From contig NZ_SUND01000015.1 of assembly GCF_005280205.1 (NCBI RefSeq), positions 1 through 64,000 of the forward strand: a stretch of 64,000 nucleotides of DNA. The letters run 5' to 3'. The stretch comes from Bacillus yapensis. GTDB taxonomy: Bacteria > Bacillota > Bacilli > Bacillales > Cytobacillaceae. A model generated the notes under the pieces. It made no database searches. It saw only the letters and a program-made list of their open reading frames with translations, and was not told the origin of the DNA. Made by a program: the position numbers and the translations under genes. Positions 1 to 8,068 of this stretch are shown here, piece by piece. Numbering within the stretch: position 1 is the first letter of the stretch; the number at the start of each line of letters is the position of its first letter.

Positions 1-404
1 CTATGTAACATAATGGAATGAAGAAAAAAGGCGAGATAAGAGGGTGGGGCTTAGAACCGCAAGGGTTTGAGGGGAGTGGGAGGGAGAGGGGTGGAAATAC
101 CAACATTTTAGCAGTTGAATACTATCCAGTAGATCCTCAGTTTCTCGTTCAGTGTCTTTCCAGTCTGGAACTTAGTTTTTTTCTTAAAATCAGTGAAAAA
201 CCGTTACAAATTCGAGTGGAAATGCGGAAAAAGCGGGAACGTAATTATTTTATGAAGGAATTCCGAGTGAACGGGTGAATAGGACGGGAGCCCTTGTGGG
301 GGAAGGGAGTGAGTGGGATGGAGGCGAGGAGCGGCGTTAGAACACAATTTTTATTGGGGGACATAGTAGATAGACTGGAGAGAGTTTTATTAAAAGGGGA
401 AATG
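1..404. other. intergenic stretch, no gene recognised
   Basis: Purine-rich, G-rich DNA with no convincing gene. The only open frame of any length here (about 86 codons from an ATG at 18) has no ribosome binding site and low-complexity charged residues, so I do not call it. The window edge may cut whatever lies upstream. Confidence 0.5.
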
Positions 405-443
405 AAAATAAATAAAAGCCTATTTTTTCATATAAAAACAGGC
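405..443 (-). terminator. terminator of the TetR gene
   Basis: An imperfect hairpin (GCCTATTTTT pairing with AAAAACAGGC) is followed, reading the minus strand, by a T-rich run. It lies about 70 nt past the stop codon of the minus-strand TetR gene. Confidence 0.6.
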
Positions 444-509
444 TCTATTATATTTGGAGAATAAAAATAAAAAGGATGAGTTCAGTTTAGTTTTAAATTA
501 AATTAACAT

Positions 510-1070
510 TTATTTATGTTTTTCCATTTTTATGATATGCAGTATTTGCTCTACATAATCTTCTGGTTGTGAGGTTTGGTTTTGCATCCAATGCATCGCA
601 GCTCCATAAAGTGCCCAGCTTAATATCACGGCATAGACCTCTAACTCAGTTTTGCTTTGATTAGGCCATTGCTTTTGTGCCCACTCTGAGAAAAAGGCTT
701 GGAGTTCCTGTTTAAAAATCGTTTCAATTTGGGGTGTAAACGCCTCGTAACTTCGTCTACATTGGTTACTGATAGATGTTTGAAACTTGATGATTGATAA
801 AAAAATAGCCTTAATAGTTTCCTCATTAATTACCTCATGTGTACTTACCTCTTGAATGACTTCTCTCATTACACTTTCACTTAATACTTTCTCAAGTAGG
901 TCAAATTTGTCCATGAAATGAGAATAAAAGGTTGCACGATTAACCGTTGCAGCATTTGTAATATCTTTAATGGTGATGTCTTTAAATTCTTTTTTCATTG
1001 ATAACTCGATAAACGCATCCATAATCAGCTTACGGGTGCGGAGAATACGGGGGTCGATTAGTTTTTCCAT
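510..1070 (-). CDS. TetR/AcrR family transcriptional repressor
   Basis: A 186-residue protein with the usual TetR length. The N-terminal helix-turn-helix spans about residues 12-57 and contains ITIKDITNAA and VNRATFYSHF, the classic TetR recognition-helix pattern. The remaining C-terminal part is the variable ligand and dimerisation domain. The start is preceded on the minus strand by an AGGAG-like site. The gene is divergent from an oxidoreductase cluster (1218 onward), so it probably represses that cluster and itself. Two near-identical 23-bp direct repeats in the shared promoter region are candidate binding sites. The inducer is unknown; the neighbours suggest a quinone or electrophile. 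Confidence 0.88.
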   Translation of the reverse strand: MEKLIDPRILRTRKLIMDAFIELSMKKEFKDITIKDITNAATVNRATFYSHFMDKFDLLEKVLSESVMREVIQEVSTHEVINEETIKAIFLSIIKFQTSISNQCRRSYEAFTPQIETIFKQELQAFFSEWAQKQWPNQSKTELEVYAVILSWALYGAAMHWMQNQTSQPEDYVEQILHIIKMEKHK

Positions 1071-1105
1071 AAATTTTTCTCCTGTTTTTAGACATTTTTA
1101 TCAAT

Positions 1106-1205
1106 ATGTTGTTTAAACGATAGATGTTTCATTTTGTCGGTTGCTTCAAGTTTTTCAACTTGATATATTAACTATACAACAAATGTTGTCTAAACAAAAG
1201 ATGTT
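1106..1205. promoter_or_regulatory. divergent promoter with paired 23-bp repeats
   Basis: Two direct copies of a 23-bp motif beginning ATGTTGT and ending AGATGTT lie at 1106-1128 and 1183-1205; they differ at about three positions. The second also overlaps the inverted repeat ACAAC-AAAT-GTTGT. They bracket the divergent promoters of the TetR gene and the gene at 1218, the expected position for TetR operators. Function is inferred. Confidence 0.55.
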
Positions 1206-1217
1206 GGAGTGAAGAAA

Positions 1218-1862
1218 ATGAAAATAACGATTTTTGGAGCAAATGGACAAATTGGTCAGCTTGTTATTAAGGAAGCACTTGAGGCTGGATATGATGTTAC
1301 AGCCTATACGAGACGACCTAATGCTTTAAATATAGAACATGAAAAACTACAAATTGTAGTTGGGGCTTTAACAGACCGAGAAAGATTAAAAGATGCAATC
1401 CTTGGAAGAGATGCTGTGCTAAGTGCTCTTGGACCAGCACTGTCAATGAAACGGCAAGTTGTGGACCTTCCTATTACAGAAGCACATAAAGCTATTATCT
1501 CAGTTATGGAAGAGTGCGGACTTAAAAGGTTGATTACACTTGGAACACCTAGTATCTCAGCTAAAGAAGACGTGAAACAATTTATTACTGTGTTTCCAAA
1601 TATAATGCCAAAACTATTCTCTCCTACTCCATACGCTGAGATGAAAGGAATAGAAACATTGATTAAAAATTCTAAAATGGATTGGACTGTTGTACGGATT
1701 ATTAATCCGAATGTAAGAACAAATGGAAATGGTTATTCAGTATCGTTTGGGGATACCAAAGGGAAGATGGGTGTTTCTCGTTATAATGCAGCGAAATGTA
1801 TGCTGGAAACTGTGAAGAAAGATGAATGGATTCATAAAATGCCAATCGTATTTAACAACTAG
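1218..1862 (+). CDS. NAD(P)-binding oxidoreductase (NmrA/atypical SDR type)
   Basis: A 214-residue Rossmann protein. The dinucleotide-binding loop GANGQIG is at residues 7-13, followed by the basic pair in TAYTRRP that usually marks NADP preference. I chose the ATG at 1218 rather than the GTG at 1209, because GGAG at 1206-1209 is correctly spaced only for the ATG. The stop codon overlaps the ribosome binding site of the next gene, so the two are an operon. The family contains NAD(P)H-dependent reductases and redox sensors that lack the full catalytic tetrad; the substrate cannot be told from sequence. Confidence 0.8.
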   Translation: MKITIFGANGQIGQLVIKEALEAGYDVTAYTRRPNALNIEHEKLQIVVGALTDRERLKDAILGRDAVLSALGPALSMKRQVVDLPITEAHKAIISVMEECGLKRLITLGTPSISAKEDVKQFITVFPNIMPKLFSPTPYAEMKGIETLIKNSKMDWTVVRIINPNVRTNGNGYSVSFGDTKGKMGVSRYNAAKCMLETVKKDEWIHKMPIVFNN

Positions 1863-1874
1863 GAGGGCAATAGA

Positions 1875-2921
1875 ATGAGAGAATTTGAATTTGGAGTTTA
1901 TTCATTAGGCGAACGAATACCTGATGCCAATGGGAATAGTCGAACTGCCGGGTCCAGAGTAGAAGATATTATTCAAATGGCAAAAATGGCAGATGAGGCG
2001 GGACTAGATATATTTGGGGTTGGAGAACATCATCGTCTGGATTTTGTAACCTCTTCTTATGCCATGTTACTCGCAGCTGTTGCTCGTGAGACGAAAAATA
2101 TTAAATTAACGAGCACGTTATCTGTTATTAGTACAGCTGATCCAGTACGTGTTTATGAAGACTTTGCAACACTGGATTTATTATCAAACGGACGTACTGA
2201 AATTATTTTAGGTCGTGGGGCATTCTTAGAATCATTCTCTCTCTTTGGAGCAAGTTTAAATGATTACAATGATTTGTTTGAAGAGAAGCTGAATCTATTT
2301 TTGAAATTGCAAGAGCAGGAAGTCGTCAGTTGGCAAGGGAATTTTCGTTCCCCCCTTCAAAATGCACAAATAGCACCTAGACCTGTTCAGAAGAAACTTC
2401 CACTTTGGATTGGCGTTGGGGGTACCCCTGCCAGTGCCGTTCGTGCAGGAAGACTTGGTTTAAATATGGCTCTTGGCTTGTTAGGTGGTCGTCCTGAATC
2501 CGTCAAACCACTAACCGACCTATACTGGCAAAGTGCAAAAGAGGCGGGTCATGATGTATCTAAGTTAAGGGTTTCTGTAACAGGGCATTCGTATATAGCC
2601 CAAACAGGGGAACAAGCGATTACCGAATTTGTACCGCACTATAATCAATATATGGGCTACTTCTCAAAAGACCGTGGTATTCCATACTTCTATACAACAG
2701 CAGAGCAATTGATGCCTCAGCGAGCAGCAGGTCAAATATTAGCCGTAGGAAGTGCAGAGGAACTGGCGGAAAAGATCTTGTATCAGCATGAGTTATTCGG
2801 ACATTCACGCTTTATGGGACAATTTGATATGGGTGGTCAGCCATTAGCCAGAGTAGAAAAATCCATTGATTTACTGGCAAACAAAGTAGCACCAATTGTT
2901 CACAGAGCTTTATCTAAGTAA
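1875..2921 (+). CDS. LLM class flavin-dependent oxidoreductase
   Basis: A 348-residue bacterial-luciferase-like TIM-barrel protein. Family marks include FGVGEHHR near residue 48, the SNGRTEIILGRG segment and PLWIGVGGTPASAVRAG. Members use FMNH2 or F420 to oxidise or reduce small organic substrates. AGGAGG overlaps the previous stop codon, showing tight coupling. A paralogue at 50769-51827 shares the same motifs (VGEHHRKDYAASSPA, SNGRAEIMAGRGSFIESF), so the window holds two members of this family. In context with DoxX and NAD(P)-binding proteins, a role in detoxifying quinone-like or electrophilic compounds is plausible but not proven. Confidence 0.85.
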   Translation: MREFEFGVYSLGERIPDANGNSRTAGSRVEDIIQMAKMADEAGLDIFGVGEHHRLDFVTSSYAMLLAAVARETKNIKLTSTLSVISTADPVRVYEDFATLDLLSNGRTEIILGRGAFLESFSLFGASLNDYNDLFEEKLNLFLKLQEQEVVSWQGNFRSPLQNAQIAPRPVQKKLPLWIGVGGTPASAVRAGRLGLNMALGLLGGRPESVKPLTDLYWQSAKEAGHDVSKLRVSVTGHSYIAQTGEQAITEFVPHYNQYMGYFSKDRGIPYFYTTAEQLMPQRAAGQILAVGSAEELAEKILYQHELFGHSRFMGQFDMGGQPLARVEKSIDLLANKVAPIVHRALSK

Positions 2922-2980
2922 AAAAGTGGTTAATGGAATTGTTATAAAAAAATTAATTAACAAGAGGGGAAGAGTGATTT

Positions 2981-3328
2981 ATGGAAATCGTAACTTACAT
3001 TTTACAAGGAATTCTTGCATTACTGTTTTTAATGGCAGGGTTCGGGAAAGTATCAGGATCTGAGATGCATGTGGAAGGTTTTAAAAAATGGGGATATCCA
3101 CAATGGTTTAGAATTGTAACAGGGATTGTGGAATTAGTAGGGGCTGTCCTTTTAATCGTTGGATATTGGTCAGAGACTTCAGCAATAACTGGAGCATTAA
3201 TACTTGGTATTACAGGTATTGGAGGCATCCTTACACATATTAAGGTAAAGGATTCCTTTAAGGATACAGCGATGATTCTAATCTTAGCCATTCTAGCGTT
3301 CGTTGTATTTTTCCTTTATTTAAAGTAA
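2981..3328 (+). CDS. DoxX family membrane protein
   Basis: A 115-residue integral membrane protein with four predicted hydrophobic helices. Typical DoxX features are the N-terminal LFLMAGFGKVSG and the later GIVELVGAVLLI segment. DoxX-like proteins often accompany oxidoreductases or thiol-stress systems, and this one lies 60 bp after the luciferase-like gene and just before a QorB-like gene. It is probably part of the operon that begins at 1218. Confidence 0.82.
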   Translation: MEIVTYILQGILALLFLMAGFGKVSGSEMHVEGFKKWGYPQWFRIVTGIVELVGAVLLIVGYWSETSAITGALILGITGIGGILTHIKVKDSFKDTAMILILAILAFVVFFLYLK

Positions 3329-3374
3329 AGAATTGAGATGATATAACATAATATACATTTTGGAGGAAATGAAA

Positions 3375-4234
3375 ATGAAAATATTAGTTACAGGTGCAGC
3401 AGGAAAACTAGGATCAAATATTGTTGAAAATTTAGTGAAGAAAGTACCCGCATCCGATATTATCGCTGGTGTACGTGATCCACAATCAGAAAAAGCAATG
3501 GCATATGAAGCACAAGGAATTGAAGTTCGCTTAACAGATTTTGAGAAAAAAGAAACATTAGTTGAAGCGTTCAAGGGTGTGGATCGTGTCTTCGTAGTTT
3601 CAACAGTACCTGTTATGGAAACTGCAATTCAACAGCAGAAAAATGCTGTAGAAGCAGCGAAAGAGGCTGGTGTATCCCAATTGGTTTACTCAAGTGCTCC
3701 GCGTGCAGATGTGAGTGATTTCGTTTTAGCTGCTCCTCACCGTGAACGTGAAAACATCATTAAAGAATCAGGTATTCCATATGTATTCGTTCGCAATAAC
3801 TGGTATGTTGAAAACGAATTAGTACTATTCAACAATGCTTAAATGGCGCACCTTGGGTTACATCTGCAGGAGAAGGGAAGGTAGCTTGGGTCTACCGTCC
3901 AGATTTAGGTGAAGCTACTGCCAATGTGTTAGCAGGTGATGGACACGATAATAAAGCATACGAATTAGCAGGTGAAAACTTAACACTACAACAATTCGTT
4001 GATGCAGTTAATGAGGTTACAGGTAAAGAAATTCCTTTATTAACTGTAGATTCTGAAGCTCATGCAAAAATGCTAAAAGAGGCTGGCGCGCCAGAAGAAT
4101 TTGTATCAATGTTAGTCATGATACAAAATGGAATTCGTGAAGGTGGATTAGAAGCTCCACATTCTGATTTAGAAATGCTTCTAGGTCGCAAACCAACTAC
4201 TGTGAAAGAAGCGTTACAAATTTTATTAAAATAA
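3375..4234 (+). pseudogene. QorB-like NAD(P)H:quinone oxidoreductase, frameshifted
   Basis: The reading frame is that of an NmrA/QorB-type protein of about 286 residues, with GAAGKLGSN at the N-terminus, VYSSAPRAD in the middle and a C-terminal half containing YELAGENLTLQQFVDAV. The first half stops at a TAA at 3840-3842 straight after VLFNNA. The protein resumes one frame over with NGAPWVTSAGEGK. Restoring a single T to the T-run at 3839-3840 gives continuous LFNNALNGAPWV. So there is a one-base deletion, either a real inactivating mutation or a sequencing error. The start is placed at 3375 because GGAGG at 3362-3366 is spaced properly for it. It belongs to the operon starting at 1218. Confidence 0.85.
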
Positions 4235-4334
4235 TTACGAATGCCACTGTATCAGACACCCAGTCACGCAGATGAAAGAGGCTTTGGCCCAAATTGTTAG
4301 CCAACTATCTCAAACAAACAATTAAATTATCGTA

Positions 4335-4496
4335 GAACTAATTCAAAAAATTCGTTTTGGATTCGTGTTTATTGTTCAGGAATACAATCATAGTATCACT
4401 GGGGCATTAAAAAATGCACTTGATATTGCTAAACGTGAATCTTGGAATAACAAAGCGGCAGGTATTGTTAGCTATGGTGGAGCCGGTGGAGAATGA
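4335..4496 (+). pseudogene. NADPH-dependent FMN reductase remnant
   Basis: One frame encodes FGFVFIVQEYNHSITGAL, then KNALDIAKRES and a C-terminal SYGGAGGE before a stop. This is the flavin-binding core (normally PEYNHSIPGALKNALD) of NADPH-dependent FMN reductase/azoreductase proteins of about 180 residues. Both ends of the protein are missing. It is a decayed fragment of another redox gene at the end of the oxidoreductase cluster. Residues upstream (4235-4334) show no recognisable intact gene. Confidence 0.7.
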
Positions 4497-4508
4497 ATAT
4501 TACGATAA

Positions 4509-4554
4509 CAAAAAAAGGTTGGGTATTAAGTAAAGAGGACCAACCCTTTTTTTG
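4509..4554. terminator. bidirectional terminator
   Basis: GGTTGG and CCAACC form a stem flanked by an A-run and a T-run. It can serve the plus-strand redox cluster and the minus-strand gene ending at 4555. Confidence 0.75.
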
Positions 4555-5007
4555 TTAAAAAAAATTTATGATTTTCTTAATAATAATTCCAACGGCTATT
4601 CCGGGAAAAACAAACAACATAGGGAGCCAGACCGGACCCAATAACACTCCAAATACCATTAATTTCGAGGAAAAAATCAATCCAACAGTTACAAAATATC
4701 CAGCAAACACATACGGAAGAAAAGAATAAGGGTCTTTCCCTCCACCTGCATCTTTCACCGCATCCCACATAGAGAAAAAGTACAAACAAGGATAAAACAT
4801 GAGCCACTTATAATCCGTATGTTTTATGGCATTACCAATTTCTCCATGAAAACTTAAAAGTATAAGCTGATTAAAATTCGCTTGTATATTTATCAGGAAT
4901 TCAAGAATCAAGTAAACCGTGCCTTTAATATATTTTCCGTTTAAATACTGACCAAACCCCGGAAGTGCAATGCTCCACATTAGTTTTTCAAATGCATTCT
5001 TATTCAA
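4555..5007 (-). CDS. small integral membrane protein, unknown function
   Basis: A 150-residue protein with about four hydrophobic segments. The N-terminus ALPGFGQYLNGKYIKG resembles the TM2-type motif (PGxGQxYxG) of small membrane proteins. A central loop holds WDAVKDAGGGKDPYSF. No catalytic motif is visible and I do not recognise a named family. It lies downstream of the DUF3231 gene on the same strand with a 27-bp gap, so the two may be co-transcribed. Confidence 0.7.
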   Translation of the reverse strand: MNKNAFEKLMWSIALPGFGQYLNGKYIKGTVYLILEFLINIQANFNQLILLSFHGEIGNAIKHTDYKWLMFYPCLYFFSMWDAVKDAGGGKDPYSFLPYVFAGYFVTVGLIFSSKLMVFGVLLGPVWLPMLFVFPGIAVGIIIKKIINFF

Positions 5008-5034
5008 ATATAATTACCCTAGAAACAGAGCTTA

Positions 5035-6039
5035 TTATATTTCTTTTGCAATTTCTTTTCTATTAGGTGCAAGTGGAGGCTGCTCTAACCATTTATTTTG
5101 CACCATAATATTAAACCACTTTTTAGTAAGCATAAGATTTTGTAGAATGGTGCTTTCGTAAGTGGCTACAAGGTCTGTACGCATTGCGGATGCCAAACCT
5201 GTCCCGTGATACGCTTGTGCAGCTTGAAATAGGAAACCAGTATGATACAACATTAACTTATCAGAAAAAGGAGAATCTGTAGAAGTTGTAATTTCAGTCT
5301 CCCAAGACTTAGGAACTGGTAAATTATCCGTTTGCAAAATTTGTGAAAAATCTTTTATTTGTTGGTCAGCCACCTTTTCGGAATGCTCTAAAAACTTCCT
5401 TACTTCCTTTGTTTGTGCGACTTGACTAAATGCGATTGAAAGAGTTTTTGCCATAATACTTTTTTTTAGGTTAAAAGAAATGCTTATGATTTCTGTCGCT
5501 GCTAACATCCTACCCTTTCCGAAAAAACCATCTATGAAATCTTGGCTGGAAACATATTCAGGGTTTTGAGCTGGATAAAATAAAGGGTCCCTCTGGAAAC
5601 TTCCTTTCTCAAGCAATAAATCTATGGTTTGATGATACATCCTTTTCCCATCATTATCACAGGAGTCGTAAAAATACCGTAAGTCCTCTCTTACAGAAAC
5701 GCCCAGAGAAGTTGAGTGTCCTAGCAAACCATGTAATGTCATGATATGCAAATAATTTAGGCAAAATATATCCGTGAACAACCTCTGTTTACCTTTAAAG
5801 AGGTCAGATTCAGTAAAACCAATTGGAACTGGAAACCCCTCATTTATTATAAAAGTAGCGATTTGTTGTTTTTGCTTTTCGAATGTCTTGATAGCATCCT
5901 CAAAAACAGCTTTAATTTGCTCATCCTCAATAATAGAAACCATATATCTATTTACAATATCAACGGCAGTTCCATTTACATACTCTCCCCACAAACTTCC
6001 TATTTCGGAAGATGTGAGTTTTAATTTAATCTCATCCAC
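5035..6039 (-). CDS. DUF3231 family protein
   Basis: A 334-residue protein of the DUF3231 type known from spore-forming Bacillaceae. It contains two similar halves: LTSSEIGSLWGEYVNG at the start, and a second half beginning after about residue 170 with a related four-helix pattern (KSWETEITTSTDSPFSDKL). The segments LMLYHTGFLFQAAQAYHG and LRYFYDSCDNDGKRMYHQ are characteristic. The family has a ferritin-like helical architecture, but no function is established. No signal peptide or membrane helix is visible. Confidence 0.78.
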   Translation of the reverse strand: MDEIKLKLTSSEIGSLWGEYVNGTAVDIVNRYMVSIIEDEQIKAVFEDAIKTFEKQKQQIATFIINEGFPVPIGFTESDLFKGKQRLFTDIFCLNYLHIMTLHGLLGHSTSLGVSVREDLRYFYDSCDNDGKRMYHQTIDLLLEKGSFQRDPLFYPAQNPEYVSSQDFIDGFFGKGRMLAATEIISISFNLKKSIMAKTLSIAFSQVAQTKEVRKFLEHSEKVADQQIKDFSQILQTDNLPVPKSWETEITTSTDSPFSDKLMLYHTGFLFQAAQAYHGTGLASAMRTDLVATYESTILQNLMLTKKWFNIMVQNKWLEQPPLAPNRKEIAKEI

Positions 6040-6334
6040 ATTATCACCTCAATACTCTTTTTAGTAAATTGGGTAAGGAATATTCATCTAATCCTTATTT
6101 TTCCTTCTATTTGAATCGTAAATATATTTCACCATCTGCATCGTTTTCAATCCTAGAATTGTAATGATTATGGTATAAACCGTTGTCAAAATAATCGCAG
6201 TATACCCTAAATATGTAATGCTTCCAGAGCATTTGCAAATTTCAAAACAATCACTTCCTAAAAATTTAAATATGTAAGTTAATGTACCCGTTATCCTAAA
6301 ATAAATGTATTGTTTTCCATTGAGACGAATTCAC

Positions 6335-6371
6335 TAAAAAAGGCAAGCATATTTCTATGCTCACCTTTTTT
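6335..6371. terminator. bidirectional hairpin terminator
   Basis: AAGGCAAGCATA pairs with TATGCTCACCTT around a TTTC loop, with an A-run before and a T-run after. On the minus strand it would end transcription of the small ORF at 6418-6537. Confidence 0.7.
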
Positions 6372-6417
6372 TCAACAACAATGCTTATTAGACAACACTT
6401 GCGTGAATGCTCAGTGC

Positions 6418-6537
6418 TTAAATCAAAGATGGCATACTTAACAAAGATCTTAATCTGGAAGTTGTACTACTAATTAAGAATGCTGCTCTAATACCCATAA
6501 TAATTATGGTTGAGAATAAGCTAAAGAGAATATTCAA
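6418..6537 (-). CDS. candidate 39-residue hydrophobic peptide
   Basis: A TTG start is preceded by GGAGGG with about 7 nt spacing. The encoded peptide begins MNILFSLFSTIIIMGIRAAF and ends in a serine- and arginine-rich tail, so one short membrane segment is likely. A hairpin terminator follows 47 nt after the stop. I do not recognise the peptide. The ribosome binding site and terminator are the main support; comparative conservation would be needed to be sure. Confidence 0.4.
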   Translation of the reverse strand: MNILFSLFSTIIIMGIRAAFLISSTTSRLRSLLSMPSLI

Positions 6538-6574
6538 AGTATATCCCTCCACATTGAAGTTTAGTGTTAAATGA

Positions 6575-6588
6575 TAACACTAGTGTTA
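6575..6588. promoter_or_regulatory. palindromic putative operator
   Basis: The perfect 14-bp palindrome TAACACTAGTGTTA sits among further AGTGTTA repeats about 40 bp upstream of the small minus-strand ORF. Its position suits an operator. The binding protein is unknown. Confidence 0.35.
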
Positions 6589-6723
6589 GTGTTAATCTGA
6601 GATACAAATTTATTCAGTGGAGGAGGAAAGAAGATTTTAAAGCTTCCTCCTATTAATCTCCTTTTGATATGGAATGTAAGCTAGAGAAATCCCATGCTTC
6701 CGAGTATTCTTCTGCAAGATCCG

Positions 6724-6763
6724 TAAGGGCAGGATGAGTAAGTAACTTATCCTGCCCTTTTAA
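6724..6763 (-). terminator. terminator of the secreted-protein gene
   Basis: AAGGGCAGGAT and ATCCTGCCCTT form a strong stem around the loop, right after the stop codon at 6764 on the minus strand. Confidence 0.8.
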
Positions 6764-7375
6764 TTAGTCGATATAAGTAACCCTAAGGGAACCGCTGCTC
6801 AATTTATAGTTCTCTGCGTGTTTTACGTAAAATTCAGCTTTGCCATCTGTACCATCGACATAACTCCCGATGCTTCTAAAAACGACATCATAACTAGAAC
6901 CTGATTTGTTGGAGAAACTAGCCTGTCCTACAAACTCATCACCTGACGGATCGTCTTCAAATAACTGAAAAGTCATTAAAGGTGATGAACCAGTAATGGA
7001 AGAAGAAGTATGTGCACTTACGCGTACGCCAAAGTCTCCACCACCTGATTTAACAATGGTTCCATTTGTACGGAATTTATTGTCGTTATACAAAGTGAAA
7101 GAGTCAGATCCAATGGTTTGCCAACCAGAGGCAAACGTTTGGAAAGGTGTTTCTTTGACTTCATAAATTTCTATCGTTATCCCTGTTTGTTCATCCACAC
7201 TAACTGAAATGGGTGTTTCCCCTTCATGCATTTTGACAATTTGCTCGGAAGCCATCTCGTGATGAGTATCATTCACTAAAGCGGTATTCTCTGATGCATA
7301 TGTATGCTCGCCAAAACTAATCCCTGTGGCTAACATACCTACTAAAATACTACTAGCTAGTAATCTTTTACTCAT
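6764..7375 (-). CDS. secreted protein of unknown function
   Basis: A 203-residue protein with a clear Sec signal peptide: MSKRLLASS, a hydrophobic core, then a probable cut after TYA (TYA-SEN). The start at 7375 is favoured by AGGGGCG seven bases upstream; the longer frame (TTG at 7402) has no ribosome binding site. The mature part is rich in Ser, Gly, Thr and aromatic residues (WQTIGSDSFTLYNDN, GGGDFGVRVSAHTSSSITGS), suggesting a beta-sandwich fold. No cysteine or catalytic motif is visible. It is divergent from the ECF sigma gene at 7568, so it could be in that regulon, but no matching minus-strand ECF promoter was found. Confidence 0.7.
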   Translation of the reverse strand: MSKRLLASSILVGMLATGISFGEHTYASENTALVNDTHHEMASEQIVKMHEGETPISVSVDEQTGITIEIYEVKETPFQTFASGWQTIGSDSFTLYNDNKFRTNGTIVKSGGGDFGVRVSAHTSSSITGSSPLMTFQLFEDDPSGDEFVGQASFSNKSGSSYDVVFRSIGSYVDGTDGKAEFYVKHAENYKLSSGSLRVTYID

Positions 7376-7520
7376 AAATACGCCCCTTTTCTTTTTTGCC
7401 AATAATCAAAACATATAATAAAATTGGTAATTATACTATATTATAACATTATTATCCAAAACCTGGAATTATAAAAATAGTTTACTTCCTTATCGATACG
7501 ATCGCGAATTTTTAATAAAT

Positions 7521-7550
7521 TGTAAACTTTTTTCAAAGTTCTACGTCTTG
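7521..7550 (+). promoter_or_regulatory. ECF-type promoter for the sigma operon
   Basis: TGTAAAC at 7521-7527 and CGTC at 7544-7547 are separated by 16 bp. This matches the AAC/CGTC pattern of ECF sigma promoters and sits directly upstream of an ECF sigma gene, so autoregulation is likely. Confidence 0.65.
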
Positions 7551-7567
7551 TTTGTAGGAGGCTGCTG

Positions 7568-8068
7568 ATGAATGGAATAAGACAGGATAATGAACTCAAT
7601 GCAGAACTTAATATTGTATTTAGGTACTTACGAAAATTGGGTATTTCGAAGCTAGATGCGGAGGACGCCGTTCAGGAAGCAGCTTATAAATATATTCTTT
7701 ATAACGATTCGATCAAGAACGCTAAAATACGTGGTTGGTTAATACGAGTAGCGATAAATGCTTATTATGATCAATGCCGTAAACAAGGAAGATATGTGCT
7801 GGATCTAAATGAGGAAATACTTAATGTAGATGCAAAGGAACTTCCCGAAACGATCTTTTTAGAAAAGGAAAGGAACAGTGAACTCGGGAAAGCGTTATCA
7901 CGATTAAAACCTCTCTATCAAGAGTTGTTGCTATTAAAATATCAATCTGGACTTACATACGAAGAAATCTCAAGATTATTAGAAATAAGCGTCAGCTCAG
8001 TTAAAACAAATTTATTCAGAGCTAGAAAAAAGTTAGAAGAAATTTATAAGGAGGCAGCTTATGACTGA
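7568..8068 (+). CDS. ECF-family RNA polymerase sigma factor
   Basis: A 166-residue sigma factor with region 2 at about residues 12-75 (DAEDAVQEAAYKYI, IRGWLIRVAINAYYDQCRKQ) and region 4 at about 105-160 (LLLLKYQSGLTYEEISRLLE, SVSSVKTNLFRARKKL). No regions 1 or 3 are present, as expected for ECF sigmas. GGAGG lies 7 nt before the ATG. The last codons overlap the anti-sigma gene by 8 bp, implying translational coupling. A TGTAAAC/CGTC promoter upstream suggests it drives its own operon. The inducing signal is unknown. Confidence 0.9.
   Translation: MNGIRQDNELNAELNIVFRYLRKLGISKLDAEDAVQEAAYKYILYNDSIKNAKIRGWLIRVAINAYYDQCRKQGRYVLDLNEEILNVDAKELPETIFLEKERNSELGKALSRLKPLYQELLLLKYQSGLTYEEISRLLEISVSSVKTNLFRARKKLEEIYKEAAYD

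Larger units (their letters stand above)
6040..6763. other. intergenic region with small-ORF candidate and hairpins
   Basis: No gene of normal size. It holds a bidirectional hairpin (6335-6371), a candidate 39-residue minus-strand ORF (6418-6537), a palindrome (6575-6588), and the terminator of the secreted-protein gene (6724-6763). A second minus-strand frame around 6095-6265 encodes a hydrophobic segment, but it has no usable start codon and I do not call it. Confidence 0.6.

Noticed and set aside
18-278. 86-codon plus-strand frame at the window start
   Set aside because: No ribosome binding site, low-complexity charged composition and no family resemblance.
6095-6265. Minus-strand frame with a hydrophobic segment (SITYLGYTAIILTTVYTIII)
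   Set aside because: It has no ATG, GTG or TTG start near a ribosome binding site; it may be a remnant.
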